Source: Klebsormidium nitens
Taxonomy: Eukaryota > Streptophyta > Klebsormidiophyceae > Klebsormidiales > Klebsormidiaceae
Direction of reading: 5' to 3'
Length of the DNA stretch: 64,000 bases
Assembly: GCA_000708835.1 (NCBI GenBank)
Contig: DF237169.1
Location: forward strand, 10,186-74,185
The notes beneath the pieces were generated by a model. The model did not search any database, had not been told where the DNA came from, and was given only the letters and a program-made list of their open reading frames with translations. Numbering within the stretch: position 1 is the first letter of the stretch; each line of letters starts with the position of its first letter. A program made the translations under genes and the position numbers. Shown here piece after piece: positions 26,512-36,906 of this stretch.

Positions 26512-29291
26512 CTGTACAAAGCGGAGAATTGAATTAGATGTCTAGTGGCAATCATGGACCAATGCTTCTTGAATATAGATTTCTCAATCCAAAGGATCCT
26601 CGCTACTTGCCCTTTATCGACGACCACCAAAGCTGTAGGCTGACCTAGTTACTTGGTCCAGCCAAGAAAGGGGGATGGGCTGTTTGAAGGAGCTTCTACT
26701 TTGAACGTGGATATTAACAGAGGTACCGTGAAGCGACTCATCTTGTATTTGACGGATCTTGATTAACATTGGTACATGGATCTCAGTTGACGGCTCTAGT
26801 ACTGACTTGCTACAAGAGAAGATTCGGATTTCTATCTAGCCCGATAAACTTAACCCTGACCTTGTAGATATACCGTACTACCACCACTAGGCCTATCGTC
26901 ACTCCTTAATCTAAACCAACTTGAAAAGTGCCCTTCCCTTCCGTGTCTGCTCAGCTACTAATCCAGGTGTGCTACCACCTATTGGAGTGCACTTACCTTC
27001 TTGGGAAGCTGAAGCTTTCACCCCTACTGCCATCACACTTGTTGTCACTCCTATAGTCCACGTCAGACTGACAACTACCCTTCCATTGAAATTTGGGCTT
27101 CTATTTGACCTCTGCCACCAGTATGGAAGCGCACTCACCTTCTCTGACCATTAGACACTCGCAATACATGCGGCACCACGTGCGTGTCATGGACACACTG
27201 ATGCTGGTTTGGGGTGTTGTATCCAACCTCCCATGCCACATGCCCATCTGCCGTGAGACCTGCGCACAGATTTGCTTGCGGGGCTTGGGTGCAATCAAAG
27301 AAACAAGGAAACGCTGTTCTCTACCTGTCTCCAGATTGGCAGCTCATCTCATTCTAAGAATGTACCATGATCAGCCACTTCTTCTGTAAAGTATGGTCGA
27401 TCTGAGAAGGTGCCAAACGTTGCAAGTGGCCTACTGAGGTAAGTCCTTTCACAACTGTCGAGTGTGGGTTTCAAATGCCCCCAGAAACTGTTGTTGGATA
27501 ATGAGTGTTTACAACTTTGTGCTCCAGCTCAACGGATCAAAGCCTCACACGAAAGTGCAGCTCGCAACGTCTAGAGAGTCCTGATGCGTGTGCCACAGAC
27601 ATCCCGGATTGGAGCTTACTTTGCAGCACAAGGAGTATCAACCAGAAGCAGAGCCGCCTGCCCATGCTGCACATGGCTGTCTCCAGAGCCCTTCCCTGAT
27701 GCATCCCTGAAGAAGACCTTCAGCATACTGAAACTGAGTTGAGTCTCCAAGCGGATAGTGTTTTCTTAAAAGCCTCCAGGTACTGTAGGATTTTTAGAGG
27801 GTGCGCTATCGTCTTCATCATTGACCTCCTAAAGAGCTGTGCTTGATCATTCTGTGGCCAAAATTCACTGATTTGATATCTAACCACACAATTCTTCAAA
27901 TGCCTACCTACGTACTTTTCCTTTTCAGTTGATTGCGTCAATTCATAAGTCCTCGATTGCCCACATTAATGATTGCATCACATTGTTCGAAGGTGTGAGA
28001 AGCAGCATGCTGCAGCTGCCAAACTCCCTAATCAACTCGCGCATGCGCCCAAAAATGCGATGCCGCCATCATGCAGCCTCCTCCCCAGCTCTTGAGCGCT
28101 GGTTGCATGGCTCAGCTGAGAGAAGGATTTTTAGGGTTTCAACAAATAACCGGACGTCCGAGTGCATTCAACGTGTCGGACCGTCACCGTGCGAAGCCTG
28201 CCTTGCCACTGGCCAGAACGCCTTTCAATAATGCGGACGTCTAAAACTCAGAATGGTGCCGCGGCCGGCCAGCCCGCGGGGCGCCAATTTGCGCCGGCGG
28301 CAAGTTCCGCGGCGGCAGGCCGCCACTAGCCTGGCCTACGCGGCTGGCGGCCCGCCCGTCCATCATTGCTCTGCATACGGAGCCCTAGCATTTCAGAGGC
28401 ATGATGCATGGAGAGATCAAGACGTAGGGGTCACCCATTACACCGACGGTCTCCGGACAGTGCCGCGCAGTTAGACTTGGAGAGCACTAAGAATTATGGA
28501 CGGTCACCATCGTCCAAGTATTTAGTATATACCGTAGTCTTTGTTAATGATATGCAATCTTTGCATGGTCCAGTGCAAGAGCTGCAAAAAGAGACTCAAG
28601 AATAACATTGAGTTCACATAATTGAAACTATGGCGACAAGCGCCAAGAATTATGATGGGGCGCGCGGCAGCGGCGCGGCATATTGGATTCATTTCCATGT
28701 GTGAATCCATGTCAAGGTGCAAGTACTTAGACTCAATCATTAACTTTGCTCACACATATTGAACCGTCAAGCATGACATCACGCAATGATCGGAAACGCC
28801 TGCATGTAAACTACGATCTCGACTCGAACAACGCGGTTCGTCATTGACTGGACGGTTGCCGCGTCAAGGCCGCCGCGCCTGGGCTCACTGTGACAAGATC
28901 TTACACAGCACGGCCGCAACAACACCAAATGTCATATGGGCATGGTATTTAGTACGTCATATCGAACACGACGAAGCAAAACATTGGATTTTGCCAGAAA
29001 GTGAACCCTACACCTCATGCCATGATCGGCTGCGCGAAATGATCTCGGAGCTAAGTTGGTGTGCACCTTAGGACGGAACCGGTCTCTAGCTGGTCATGCA
29101 TACAGATCAAACCCTCAAGTATATGCGATTGTATTGATATTCACAAGATCTCCTTTTCCTCATGCCAAAACCGTCATAGACAAGTGAGTCTTCTGATTAA
29201 AGCGGAACTGGAAGCCGCATGAAATTGAGTTTTGGAAAGTCAATCTCATTACTTTCATGGCATGAGCATTCCTCTTCACCTCGTAAGAAGC
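26512..29291. other. unresolved stretch upstream of the leishmanolysin exons
   Basis: The missing N-terminal exon(s) and promoter of the leishmanolysin gene should lie here on the minus strand, but no signal peptide or Cys-Ile-His-Asp type start could be placed with confidence. A candidate donor GTAAGT lies near 26997 (minus strand), but the frame above it resembles no family member. A GC-rich patch at about 28253-28360 stands out against the AT-richer surroundings. No RNA gene or transposon protein was recognised. Confidence 0.35.
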
Positions 29292-29370
29292 CAGCCACCA
29301 CAGCTTAATCGGGGTCTGATGCCTGCAGAGCAGTTTCGCAGCAGCACCGTCACAGAAGCTGCAGAGGGTG
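29292..29370 (-). promoter_or_regulatory. candidate SECIS element in the 3' UTR of the deiodinase-like gene
   Basis: Read on the minus strand, helix I pairs 29370-29356 with 29306-29292 (13 of 15 positions pair, counting G-U). An internal loop follows, then the 5' core GUGA at 29353-29350. Helix II pairs GGUGCUGC (29348-29341) with GCAGGCAUC (29326-29318) with one bulged A. The apical loop contains GAAAC with unpaired AAA at 29336-29334, 13 nt after the GUGA. The 3' core AGA lies at 29317-29315 and supplies the tandem G-A partner. This is the known layout of eukaryotic SECIS elements, which recruit SBP2 and the Sec elongation factor so that UGA is read as selenocysteine. It sits about 125-205 nt after the TAG stop. 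The 3' core is AGAC rather than the commoner UGAU or CGAU. Folding was done by eye. Confidence 0.75.
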
Positions 29371-29495
29371 CCCCCATGAGTAAGCGAAGTAAACATGAAT
29401 CACCAGCCTAAGCACTTACACGTACACGCAGCGTATGCATCCGTCTTGCTGACTTGTCTCAAGTATCCTGTCACCAACATGGAAGTCTCGTCCGG

Positions 29496-32090
29496 CTAAA
29501 GCAGTTTGAGAAGCGCACTGCGCAGTGCAGACACGTCGTATGTACAGTTGCGCGGTTGAGCGATGAAAGCCACCCGGTCTTCGTGCAAAATATAGAACCG
29601 CAGGGGCCATGGGGAGAACTCGGTGTCGAACGGGTTGTCGGGCAGCGTGTCCACGACCATTTCGATGGCGAAAGAAAACTTGTCCACAAACTGCTGGGCC
29701 AACAGGCTGCGCTCCGCCTGCAAGAAAAAGATCGTCTATTGTTATCGAAATGTTCGAGTACTGTTGAGAAGGTGCTCATTTTCTGTACAGAAACGAGAGA
29801 AGGTAGGTTCGTTAATCTCGGGCATCAAAAAGCACGATGAGTTTGCCGTAAGAGTAGGTTGAAATACTCAAATACTCGAGCAGCTTCGACGCTTTTCTTA
29901 CTTCATGTTGACAGCGGCGTAGCTCCCTTTCGCATTGAAACCAGAAAAGATTGAAACGGCGCTCTTAAGGTTACGAGGGGCCAGATGAAACAAGAAGAAG
30001 CTCATGGGGGAAAATAGACGCAGCTGTGTCCCTACCAAAATGCCCGTCGCATAGTTAGAAATGCATGTAGTCCATCAATAGGACTCTCTCCTGCCTGCTG
30101 TTCTCCTAGATCATTCCAAAACTCGTCCCGAGAAACTTCGTCATTCGTCTTGATTCTTACGCGCTCCACTTTGTTGCTATAGTAGCAGAGGTTTGATCGG
30201 CAGACAGAAGTTGAAACCCGAAGCACCTTGGAGATGTTTGAATCCACCAAACGCGGATTGACAGAGTTCTATCAAAGCCAAAGGAAATGTGACCGAGCAG
30301 GAGCAGCGCTGTGCCGGACTCCTTCGCAATTGCTCACAGATCCGACTTGGCCGACAGAACTTAGATGTCAAAGAGAGATTAAACCGCTTTTAGAGTTTGG
30401 GCATCTCATGGTCACTGCAGTTGCCCCGTCGTCCAAGGTCAAGGCTCTACCGAATCTTCGTTGTCTGTCAGCGCTGCACCAATGGCTGACGCTGTCAATC
30501 CTCGAATGAAGCAGGATATTACCGTGGTTTGTGGTTGGACAATGCTATTTCCAGGACCGTTGAACCGCCCTGAGTTGATGGGCCACTCATCCGCTGCATG
30601 AGCCTCCGTTATGTACACCCCCAGAAACTTGGCCCGTCCCTCGAACTCCCGAGAGAGGGAGTGGAAGGTCGGTACCAAGCCTCGGTACGGGGGTCACGTC
30701 ATCGAACCTGGGTCAAGAGATGTACTTTTGAGTACTTCATAGCTGCTGCTACGAATGAAAAAGTTCTGAAAGGGTCATAATCTGTGATTTGGAAGATTGT
30801 AATCCATCCCTGGACAGATTGGTCGAATCCTTCGCCATGTTGCACATCCACCCGACGTCTTCCTCTTTTGCTCCTGATTACTTCTGCCGAGCAGTATGGA
30901 CTCTTCTCTCAGAGGACTCCTGAATATTCCATCTGCTAGCAACATTGGATTAGTGAACTTCAAGTGTCGGCCTTTCTTTGGCTTACCTGCCAGGAGAACC
31001 AGTGGCCGTGCCCCTGCTGCCAAGTCCTTTAGTCTCTGCAAAGCTCCATCCAGCTTCATCAGCATGATGTCAGGCACCGAGTCTCCAGGCTTCAGGTGTC
31101 CGGCCCGAGAGCGCTGGTACTTGACGTAGAGAGGGAGCTCCCTGAAGTCAGGGTCATCGGGATATGTCCTGGCTGCGGTGCGGAGTTGCAGCAAGGCGGA
31201 CTCCATGTTTCCTTCCAGTCCAAACTCTCGCACTACCTGCAGATAAAGTGAGAGCGAAATATTGTGGTCTTGTCCGGCTTGAGAAGTCTGCAGGGGCTGC
31301 GAACAGTGACTGCTGGAGTTGAGAAGATTTGAAACAAGCAGCTGCGAGATAGTTGACTGGCAGGGAGCTTGAGATTGACAAGTTTGTCGGGGCCATCCTT
31401 CCACTTGTCCATGTTTCTCAGATTACACTTTTGCAAAACTGGCTTAGCGGTCTCAACAAAATGCAGGGTGAAGATATATAGATACTGGTCAGGCCAAAAT
31501 TACAAGCGCTTTCATTCGCCTGGAAGTACCTCAACCAATATGTTATAGTCAAAGCCAGTCCAGGGCCTTGACGATGAGCCAATTCAGTCCAGCTAACAAC
31601 CGAGTCTATCTGCGCATTGAGCTGAAGAATAGAGGGATGCAATGCTTCTGCTTGAAGAACAAACTAGAAGATCAGCGACTGCTCAGACCTGTTTTTGGAG
31701 CTCAATTGTCACATCCATCCAGTCTGTCACCTCCATCTTTTCTGCCTCAGCATACTTCTTCTGCGTGGCTGGACTGTGCCGAAGCTCATGTTCTCTCCTC
31801 AGCATTGCTTTCAAAGTGTCTTTGTCAATGACTGCGTCCACTCCTCTCCCCACTTGCGTTAGATCAATTATATCCCGGCTGCCTTCATTTGCACTGCTTG
31901 TCAAATCCAGAATGGCCTCATCCCTCATATGGAAATCTGGCAGCGGACAACTACCTATGTTGCATTCATGTGGCTCGTCATTAGCAGCTTGCTCTTGTAA
32001 GCGATCGTACTCCGACTGAAGGGCTGCTATCTGGGCCCTCAGAAGATTCAGCTGGGGGCTCGCCCCTTCTTCTATGACCACTGGGTCCAT
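29496..32090 (-). CDS. iodothyronine-deiodinase-like selenoprotein (thioredoxin fold, in-frame UGA as Sec)
   Basis: Exons are 31689-32090, 31530-31621, about 31380-31416 (tentative), 30987-31236, 30523-30707 and 29496-29717, about 395 residues with Sec near 265. The fourth exon ends RPLVLLAG plus one G. The fifth continues Ser-Met-Thr, then TGA, then Pro-Pro-Tyr. The join therefore reads Gly-Ser-x-Thr-Sec-Pro-Pro-Tyr, the active site of the deiodinase family (Gly-Ser-x-Thr-Sec-Pro-Pro-Phe). Downstream come FLGVYITEAHAADEWPI, whose EAH...W matches the conserved family segment with the catalytic His, and then VQPQTT joined to AERSLLAQQFVDKF, as in the family's C-terminal helix. The frame stays open to TAG at 29496-29498. 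The first exon, starting MDPVVIEEGAS, holds a likely coiled coil (LRAQIAALQSEYDRLQEQ). The family reduces or deiodinates small aromatic substrates, or acts as a peroxiredoxin-like thiol enzyme. The substrate here is unknown. A SECIS-like hairpin lies in the 3' UTR. The donor of the third exon (GTCAAT) is weak. Confidence 0.85.
30694..30696 (-). other. selenocysteine codon (in-frame TGA) of the deiodinase-like gene
   Basis: This TGA lies between ACG (Thr) at 30697-30699 and CCC CCG (Pro-Pro) at 30688-30693, all on the minus strand. It is the only stop in an otherwise open exon, and it occupies exactly the catalytic Sec position of deiodinases. Protein similarity continues without a break on both sides, through EAHAADEW and to the C-terminal helix in the next exon. 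A Cys version would need TGT or TGC at the same place. Confidence 0.85.
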
Positions 32091-32950
32091 GGTGCCCCTC
32101 TGCTTTCCCTTTGAGGAGTCATGAACCGCTGTCCTGAGGGTCCAGAAACAGTGGCGCCTGCTTTCCTGCTTGGACGAAAGATCGGCTAGCTGAATGAGGG
32201 AACCCTGGGCCTCAGCCCTTACTGGGTAGTACTAGTACTAGTAGCTGCTTCAGTGCTTTCCTGGAGTTCTGCCGCGCGCGCGCAGCGTGCGGCGTCGCTA
32301 ACTCGCGGGTGGCAAACCCTGTGCTAAACCTCGCCAGGGGACTGAGGCCGCCCGCCCGCGGACGGTCGCGTGGGCCGCTATATACGTCGAGATCGATCGC
32401 GGCAACTAGGCTTGTATGATTCTGTGGTAAAATCGTCAGATAGATATTACCCGACGCTGATGTCAAGAAATCAGACAAAGTTCCGCGCCAGCCCCGGTTG
32501 AGCAGCAGTGTTGCGACATGGCAGTATCTGCTGGGCGTTCCTTTCCACCTCTTAGCGCGCTCTGCATGCATACTGAGCGCAGACAGGCTCTTTGAAGTTG
32601 ATGTTCCTGCCTTCGAAAGATTGTGCACGCGTTCTCCTTCGCGCGGGCTGAATCGTCAGGTCAATCTGCGCAACAACTTGCCAAGCTGCCGCACACGGTC
32701 GCCAGTGGTCGTCAGGTTAATGCGCGCGCCGGTGCCCCTCTTCACGAAAGTTGCGAGGAAACACCTGTCAGTTCTTAAGTACCGGGATCCAGTCGTTTGG
32801 GCGCGGCAGGAAGTATGCTTTTGACGAATAGGTGCGAAGCACGTGGCTCTGATACTGCAACGTCGTAAAGGGACGACTTTCCCAAAGATTCTGGCGAGCC
32901 GAGATAAGAGGAAGGCATCGAACTTGAGAGTCGAGAATCAGACTCCGCAG

Positions 32951-33142
32951 ATGGCGGTTCTTGACGCCCTTCCCCCTTGTGACCCAAAAGAGGCCGTACG
33001 TCTCCTAATGCAAAGCAGCCAGAAAGTCTCCTCCCGTCAGTCCCGTGACCTTACTGCTGATCCAACGCGAAAAACTCGCAAAGCGAGGCGCTCCAAGGGA
33101 ATAGAGTTAAAGTCGATTCTTCAGAAAGACGAAAAAAAATGA
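32951..33142 (+). CDS. possible small basic protein or exon, unknown
   Basis: The frame starts with ATG and encodes about 63 residues. It begins MAVLDALPPCDPKEAVRLL and ends in a Lys/Arg-rich tail (RKTRKARRSKGIELKS) before TGA. The frame is also open upstream, and the ATG directly follows CCGCAG, so it could be an exon of a larger gene. No family was recognised. Composition is compatible with a nucleic-acid-binding or nuclear protein, but that is a guess. Confidence 0.25.
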   Translation: MAVLDALPPCDPKEAVRLLMQSSQKVSSRQSRDLTADPTRKTRKARRSKGIELKSILQKDEKK

Positions 33143-33181
33143 TGGCGGAATCAAGGCTTGCCAAAAATGTGCTACTTCAAG

Positions 33182-33400
33182 TTACAGGTTAAGGTTGTTC
33201 TTCAAACTAGAGCCGGACGTCTTGCTAGATGTGCTAGATATGCCCGAACAGCTTCTGATGTCAAATCGACCGTTCGCTTGTTCGGAGTACGAGGAAGTAT
33301 CATTTAGATAGGAGTCCGTCCAACAATCTTCATTGTTCCCGACCTCGGCCATAAAGTCAACGTGGCACGCCGGCGCTCCCGAGGAGTAGAAAGGTCTCAT
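33182..33400 (-). CDS. possible small Ser-rich protein, unknown
   Basis: A 72-residue frame from a true ATG at 33398-33400 to TAA begins MRPFYSSGAPACHVDF. The rest is Ser/Asn-rich (NDTSSYSEQ, SSTSSKTSGSSLK). It lies upstream of the deiodinase-like gene on the same strand. No domain was recognised. It could be a real short gene, an upstream exon or a chance frame. Confidence 0.25.
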   Translation of the reverse strand: MRPFYSSGAPACHVDFMAEVGNNEDCWTDSYLNDTSSYSEQANGRFDIRSCSGISSTSSKTSGSSLKNNLNL

Positions 33401-33435
33401 CCCGATCCGGTACGAAGTGTAAGGACCAATCAGAA

Positions 33436-33639
33436 ATGGCCGCTGACACAGTCACTGTCGCCCCCGTCGATCTGATGCGAGACATGCCCGCTCAAGACGA
33501 GCAAAAAGTACTAGAAACTCTAGCCCGAAAGTTGTGCGCTACGTACCCAAAGCCACCCTTACCTCCGGAATATCCCCACCAGTTCTTCCAGGCAGGCACA
33601 CCGCGGTTAAGCCACAGCAGAGTTACCAGGTTCACTTAG
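33436..33639 (+). CDS. possible small protein or first exon, unknown
   Basis: The ATG sits in a good context (CAGAAATGGC) and opens a 67-residue frame beginning MAADTVTVAPVDLMRDMP. An amphipathic stretch follows (DEQKVLETLARKLCATYP), then a Pro-rich segment (KPPLPPEYPHQFFQ). The first 50 residues look protein-like, while the end looks like read-through into non-coding sequence, so it may be a first exon. No family was recognised. Confidence 0.3.
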   Translation: MAADTVTVAPVDLMRDMPAQDEQKVLETLARKLCATYPKPPLPPEYPHQFFQAGTPRLSHSRVTRFT

Positions 33640-34298
33640 TGAGCCCTCCAACCATTTGTTGTTGAGAATAGAGCTCCATGTACCACCGGTTCAAGTGATC
33701 ATTGGTGTTAAGGGCAGTTTTCGATACTATGATGTCACTCCACGCCCTACGAGGGCGACACCGGACTCTGAGATTGTTAGCCAGACGGAGAAGTCATTTA
33801 AGAGCCGAGCCGATAATGGTTTCTACCGAAGGTCGACAATCCCAACCCGCGCAGCAAGACCGTCGAGGCGCTCGGATGGCTGCTGGCTGCCTAGATGGTA
33901 GCCACGTGTACACCTCGCTGTAAAGACGAAGCGACGAGGACGTCCCGGCTTCCCAGAGAAGTGAACTATGTATGAAGGGTCGACTAAGGGGCGCCCTCTG
34001 CCGCTTCCCAAACCTCGTAACGATTCCACAGGCACAATCGGGCAGGGACAGACTGTCTCGCGCGGTCTCTTCACTTTCAGTCTTCACTCTGTAGGTGAGA
34101 TTGCAAGAGCTATACGGACTGCTTCGGATGCATTAGCGCGTCTAGGAGCTTTTGTGCCCGCAGCAGGTGCCTACAAAAGCCCTCGCAATTCGGCAGTTTG
34201 ACAATTCTCGCACTTCGAAGCATCTCCATTCCAGAGAACCGCACGAGCTCCCTGCTAGAACCTCAAACCCACCTGCTCGACGAAGGCGGACGCCAAAG

Positions 34299-36906
34299 AT
34301 GGCGGGACGCGGATCTGCTGTTCCCATTTTGGGCCTCGTGCTTCTCGCCTGCGCGGTTGGAACGGTGATTCGGACACCCCTTGAAAAAAACTGCATCAGC
34401 CTCCCGTTTCGATCGTGGTGCTCCTCTATATCCCGTCTGGTTTGTGGTTTGTTGCTGATGGGGCGTGCTAGCATCAGCGTGATGATTCAGATCGTGATTC
34501 TGGAAAGTTTGTGAGATCCAGACTGCGGGTTACAGGAACCTCCAAGGTTGACTCATCAGTAGACTGTTTGTTGCAACGGAAGCACTGCCGGATGATTGAC
34601 TTTAAGTTTTAAGCGCTTGCGTTGAATGGATTTTCAGCAGTCTGCGGCTAACACCATGAAACGCATCGCCAGTCAGCTTCTCAAATGTTCACCTCTCTCA
34701 AAGCTCTGGCTGACTTCTCGTTTTTCGCAGGTCATCGCTTCGGAGGATGCCTCCGTTCTCCAGGCCCGTGTGTTGGCCGGTCTGAAGGCTCCTCGGAAGC
34801 TTTTGCAAGGTCAGTTTTAGCATTCTTTGTCTCGCTTGGAACAACGGCCTCCCATCTGTTCGTTGCGCTAACTGTGGCTTCCTCTCTGTGTTGGACGCAA
34901 GATTGGACATGTCCGATTTGAGTAGATGGCTCAGCTGGCAACGATCTCTGGTCACCAGCCAACGTTCAGGCTGCATATCAAATCATGCTTCCTGCAGACT
35001 TCAAGCCCCTCGTAGTGCCGGACTGCCTGCTGCCCAAAGTATCTGTGCACAAAGCTGATCTTGGCATTGCCACCCTTCTGTTACCAATCCACCATTCCTG
35101 CACAAAGCACGTCTCGTTGTTGCCTCCCTTCTTGACGTTACCTTGCTAACCATCTTGAAGGTCCTCACCTCAGTATCTCTGCCTTGTCAACTCAAGCTGA
35201 CACCCGTACGCGATTGCAGCTCCAACCCCTTCCCCCTTTGGGTGCGCCCCCCCCTTCAACACGGCCTGCCCCCAAGTCGGCACGACAGACTTTCTCTGTT
35301 GCGCGGGGGGTTGCCCCGAGCTAGGAACATCTACCTATGCCAAATGTTCGGGGCCTACGGTGTTCAACCCCCGACCGACTACGCCCCCTCCGACCACCCC
35401 AGCGCCATTGTGTAAGCTGAAAACAGACGAGCCCAAAAGCGCCAGCTGACATCTACTAGGTTTGATGCTTTGAGGAATTGTTTTGTGTGGCGTAACTCTG
35501 GTTCAGTTGGTAAGATGGTAGAGCAATGAAGAAAAATAGCAATGGATTGTTGCGGACTTTTTACCAAAAATTTCAAGAAACCTTAGAAGCTTCCCAGTAA
35601 AGAGCGATTAGGCTCTGCGGCACCTCTGCCCCCCGTTGTAGTCGCTTACCATTTACCCAGCCTTTAGGGTATCTTCGTTTCAGCGGAACTGGTTCCCAAA
35701 CCTCTGGATCAAAGTTTGATAAAGTTTTGCTCAAGCTCCGCAGGCGCTCCTGCTCCAGACAGATTCCTAAAGCGTTCGCTTCGCATCAGAAATCGACACC
35801 TGGGTTCCAGTGCAAACCACGCCTTTCTTTCTCCTGCAGCCGCCACGTGTCCCGACCAGGCCTTCGTGTGCCCCACGTTTGGCCTCCTGGCGGGGACCCG
35901 CTTCCTCTGCTGCCCCAACCAGTGCCCGGGGGAAAACGAATCAATCATTGACTGCACGGCCGCTGAACCGGCTACTCCCGCCCCGACCACTCCCGGCCAA
36001 CCCGCGCCAGCCCCGACCACTCCCGGTGTAACCACGCTCGCCCCGACCGCTCCTGCTCCAACCGTTCCCCTCCCGATCGCCTCCGCACCAGTCACTCCTC
36101 CTCTCCCGACCATCCCTCCGGTGCTGCTTGCTCCTGCCCCGGCCGCTTTTGCCCCGACCGGTCTTCCCCCGGTCACTCCTCTTCCGACCGTCCCCTTCGT
36201 AGTTCCTCCCGTGACGATCGCCCCTCTACCGAGTGAAATTCCCACGCTTCCTCCTTTGCCCTTCTTACCGGCTCCGGGCCCAACAATCGCGCCGATCCCC
36301 CCTCTCCCGACCACTCCTACCGGCCCAATCGCCGCTCCGTCGACCTTCCCTCCGCTGCCTTTCCCTCCCATTCCCCTTCCCACCGAGACTCCCATCGCTC
36401 CGCTCCCGACAATTCCCCCGAACATCCCTATCGCCCCTCTCCCGACCTTTATTCCGATCCCTCTACCGACTACCCCTCTCATCCCCCTTCCCACTGGAGA
36501 AGGGTGAGTCAGATAGTGGCAACCTGAACATCATTATAAGCAGTAGTTCATCGGAATGTGGCCTCTGTCACTGCTCAGCCAGAACAAGTGTTGCTTCAAC
36601 GACTCTTGTACTAGGGAGATGGAATTGTGATTGGTATTCGGATTGGAACAGAGAATGATTACGTCCTACTTTTGTTCCTGCAGCACGGCTCCCCCGGTCA
36701 CTTTCCCGACCACTATTCCCCTCCCTCTGCCGACCGCCACCGTGGTCGGCCTTCCTTTCCCGACCAACTCTCCCGCCAATTTCGGCCCGACCACGCCGCC
36801 CCCGATCGTGATCCAGCCGTCGATCGCCCCGGTTCCTACCCTGGTTCCCGGCGAGGAAACCAGGCTGCCCACCATCCTCAACCCTAACCCCATTCCTAAC
36901 CCTTAG
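34299..36906 (+). CDS. secreted Pro/Thr-rich cell-wall-type protein with two Cys-rich modules
   Basis: Five exons join in phase: 34299-34364, 34731-34809, 35220-35411, 35840-36503 and 36684-36906, about 407 residues. Exon 1 encodes a signal peptide (VPILGLVLLACAVGT). Exons 3 and 4 each hold one Cys module with the same spacing: a first Cys, then FNTACP or AFVCP, then FLCCAGGC or FLCCPNQC (a CC-x3-C core) and a last Cys. After the second module come about 270 residues of Pro/Thr/Ala repeats of the type APTTPG, PLPTIPP and IAPLPT, ending in ILNPNPIPNP. This composition is typical of hydroxyproline-rich wall glycoproteins, so secretion and wall or mucilage location are inferred. No enzyme domain is seen. 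The donor of exon 1 (GTGATT) is weak, but phase and hydrophobicity support it. The gene converges on HSP70. Confidence 0.72.

Larger units (their letters stand above)
32091..34298. other. intergenic region with possible small genes
   Basis: This lies between the deiodinase-like start (minus) and the Pro-rich protein start (plus), so it should hold two divergent promoters. Three short frames with real ATGs (32951-33142 +, 33182-33400 -, 33436-33639 +) are listed separately as doubtful. A CAG-ATG context at 32948-32953 could equally be an acceptor site. A GC-rich patch near 32270-32400 lies just upstream of the deiodinase-like start. Confidence 0.4.

Noticed and set aside
26911..27138. Candidate N-terminal exon of the leishmanolysin gene with a good GTAAGT donor near 26997
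   Set aside because: The frame above the donor shows neither a signal peptide nor the Cys/His start expected of M8 proteins, so the join was not made.
29160..29396. 78-residue minus-strand frame overlapping the SECIS region
   Set aside because: It has a poor protein-like sequence and lies entirely in the 3' UTR of the deiodinase-like gene, so it is treated as chance.
30694..30696. TGA read as an ordinary stop or pseudogene mutation
   Set aside because: Coding similarity continues past it and through another intron with correct phase. The site is the family's Sec position and a SECIS-like hairpin follows the later TAG.
35505..35540. tRNA-like words (GGTTCAGTTGGTAAGATGGTAGAGC)
   Set aside because: The bases resemble a D-arm, but no acceptor stem, anticodon arm or T-arm could be folded around them.
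35709..36494. 261-residue Gly-rich minus-strand frame
   Set aside because: Mirror of the Pro-rich plus-strand exon. The plus strand has a signal peptide, Cys modules and consistent splice sites.
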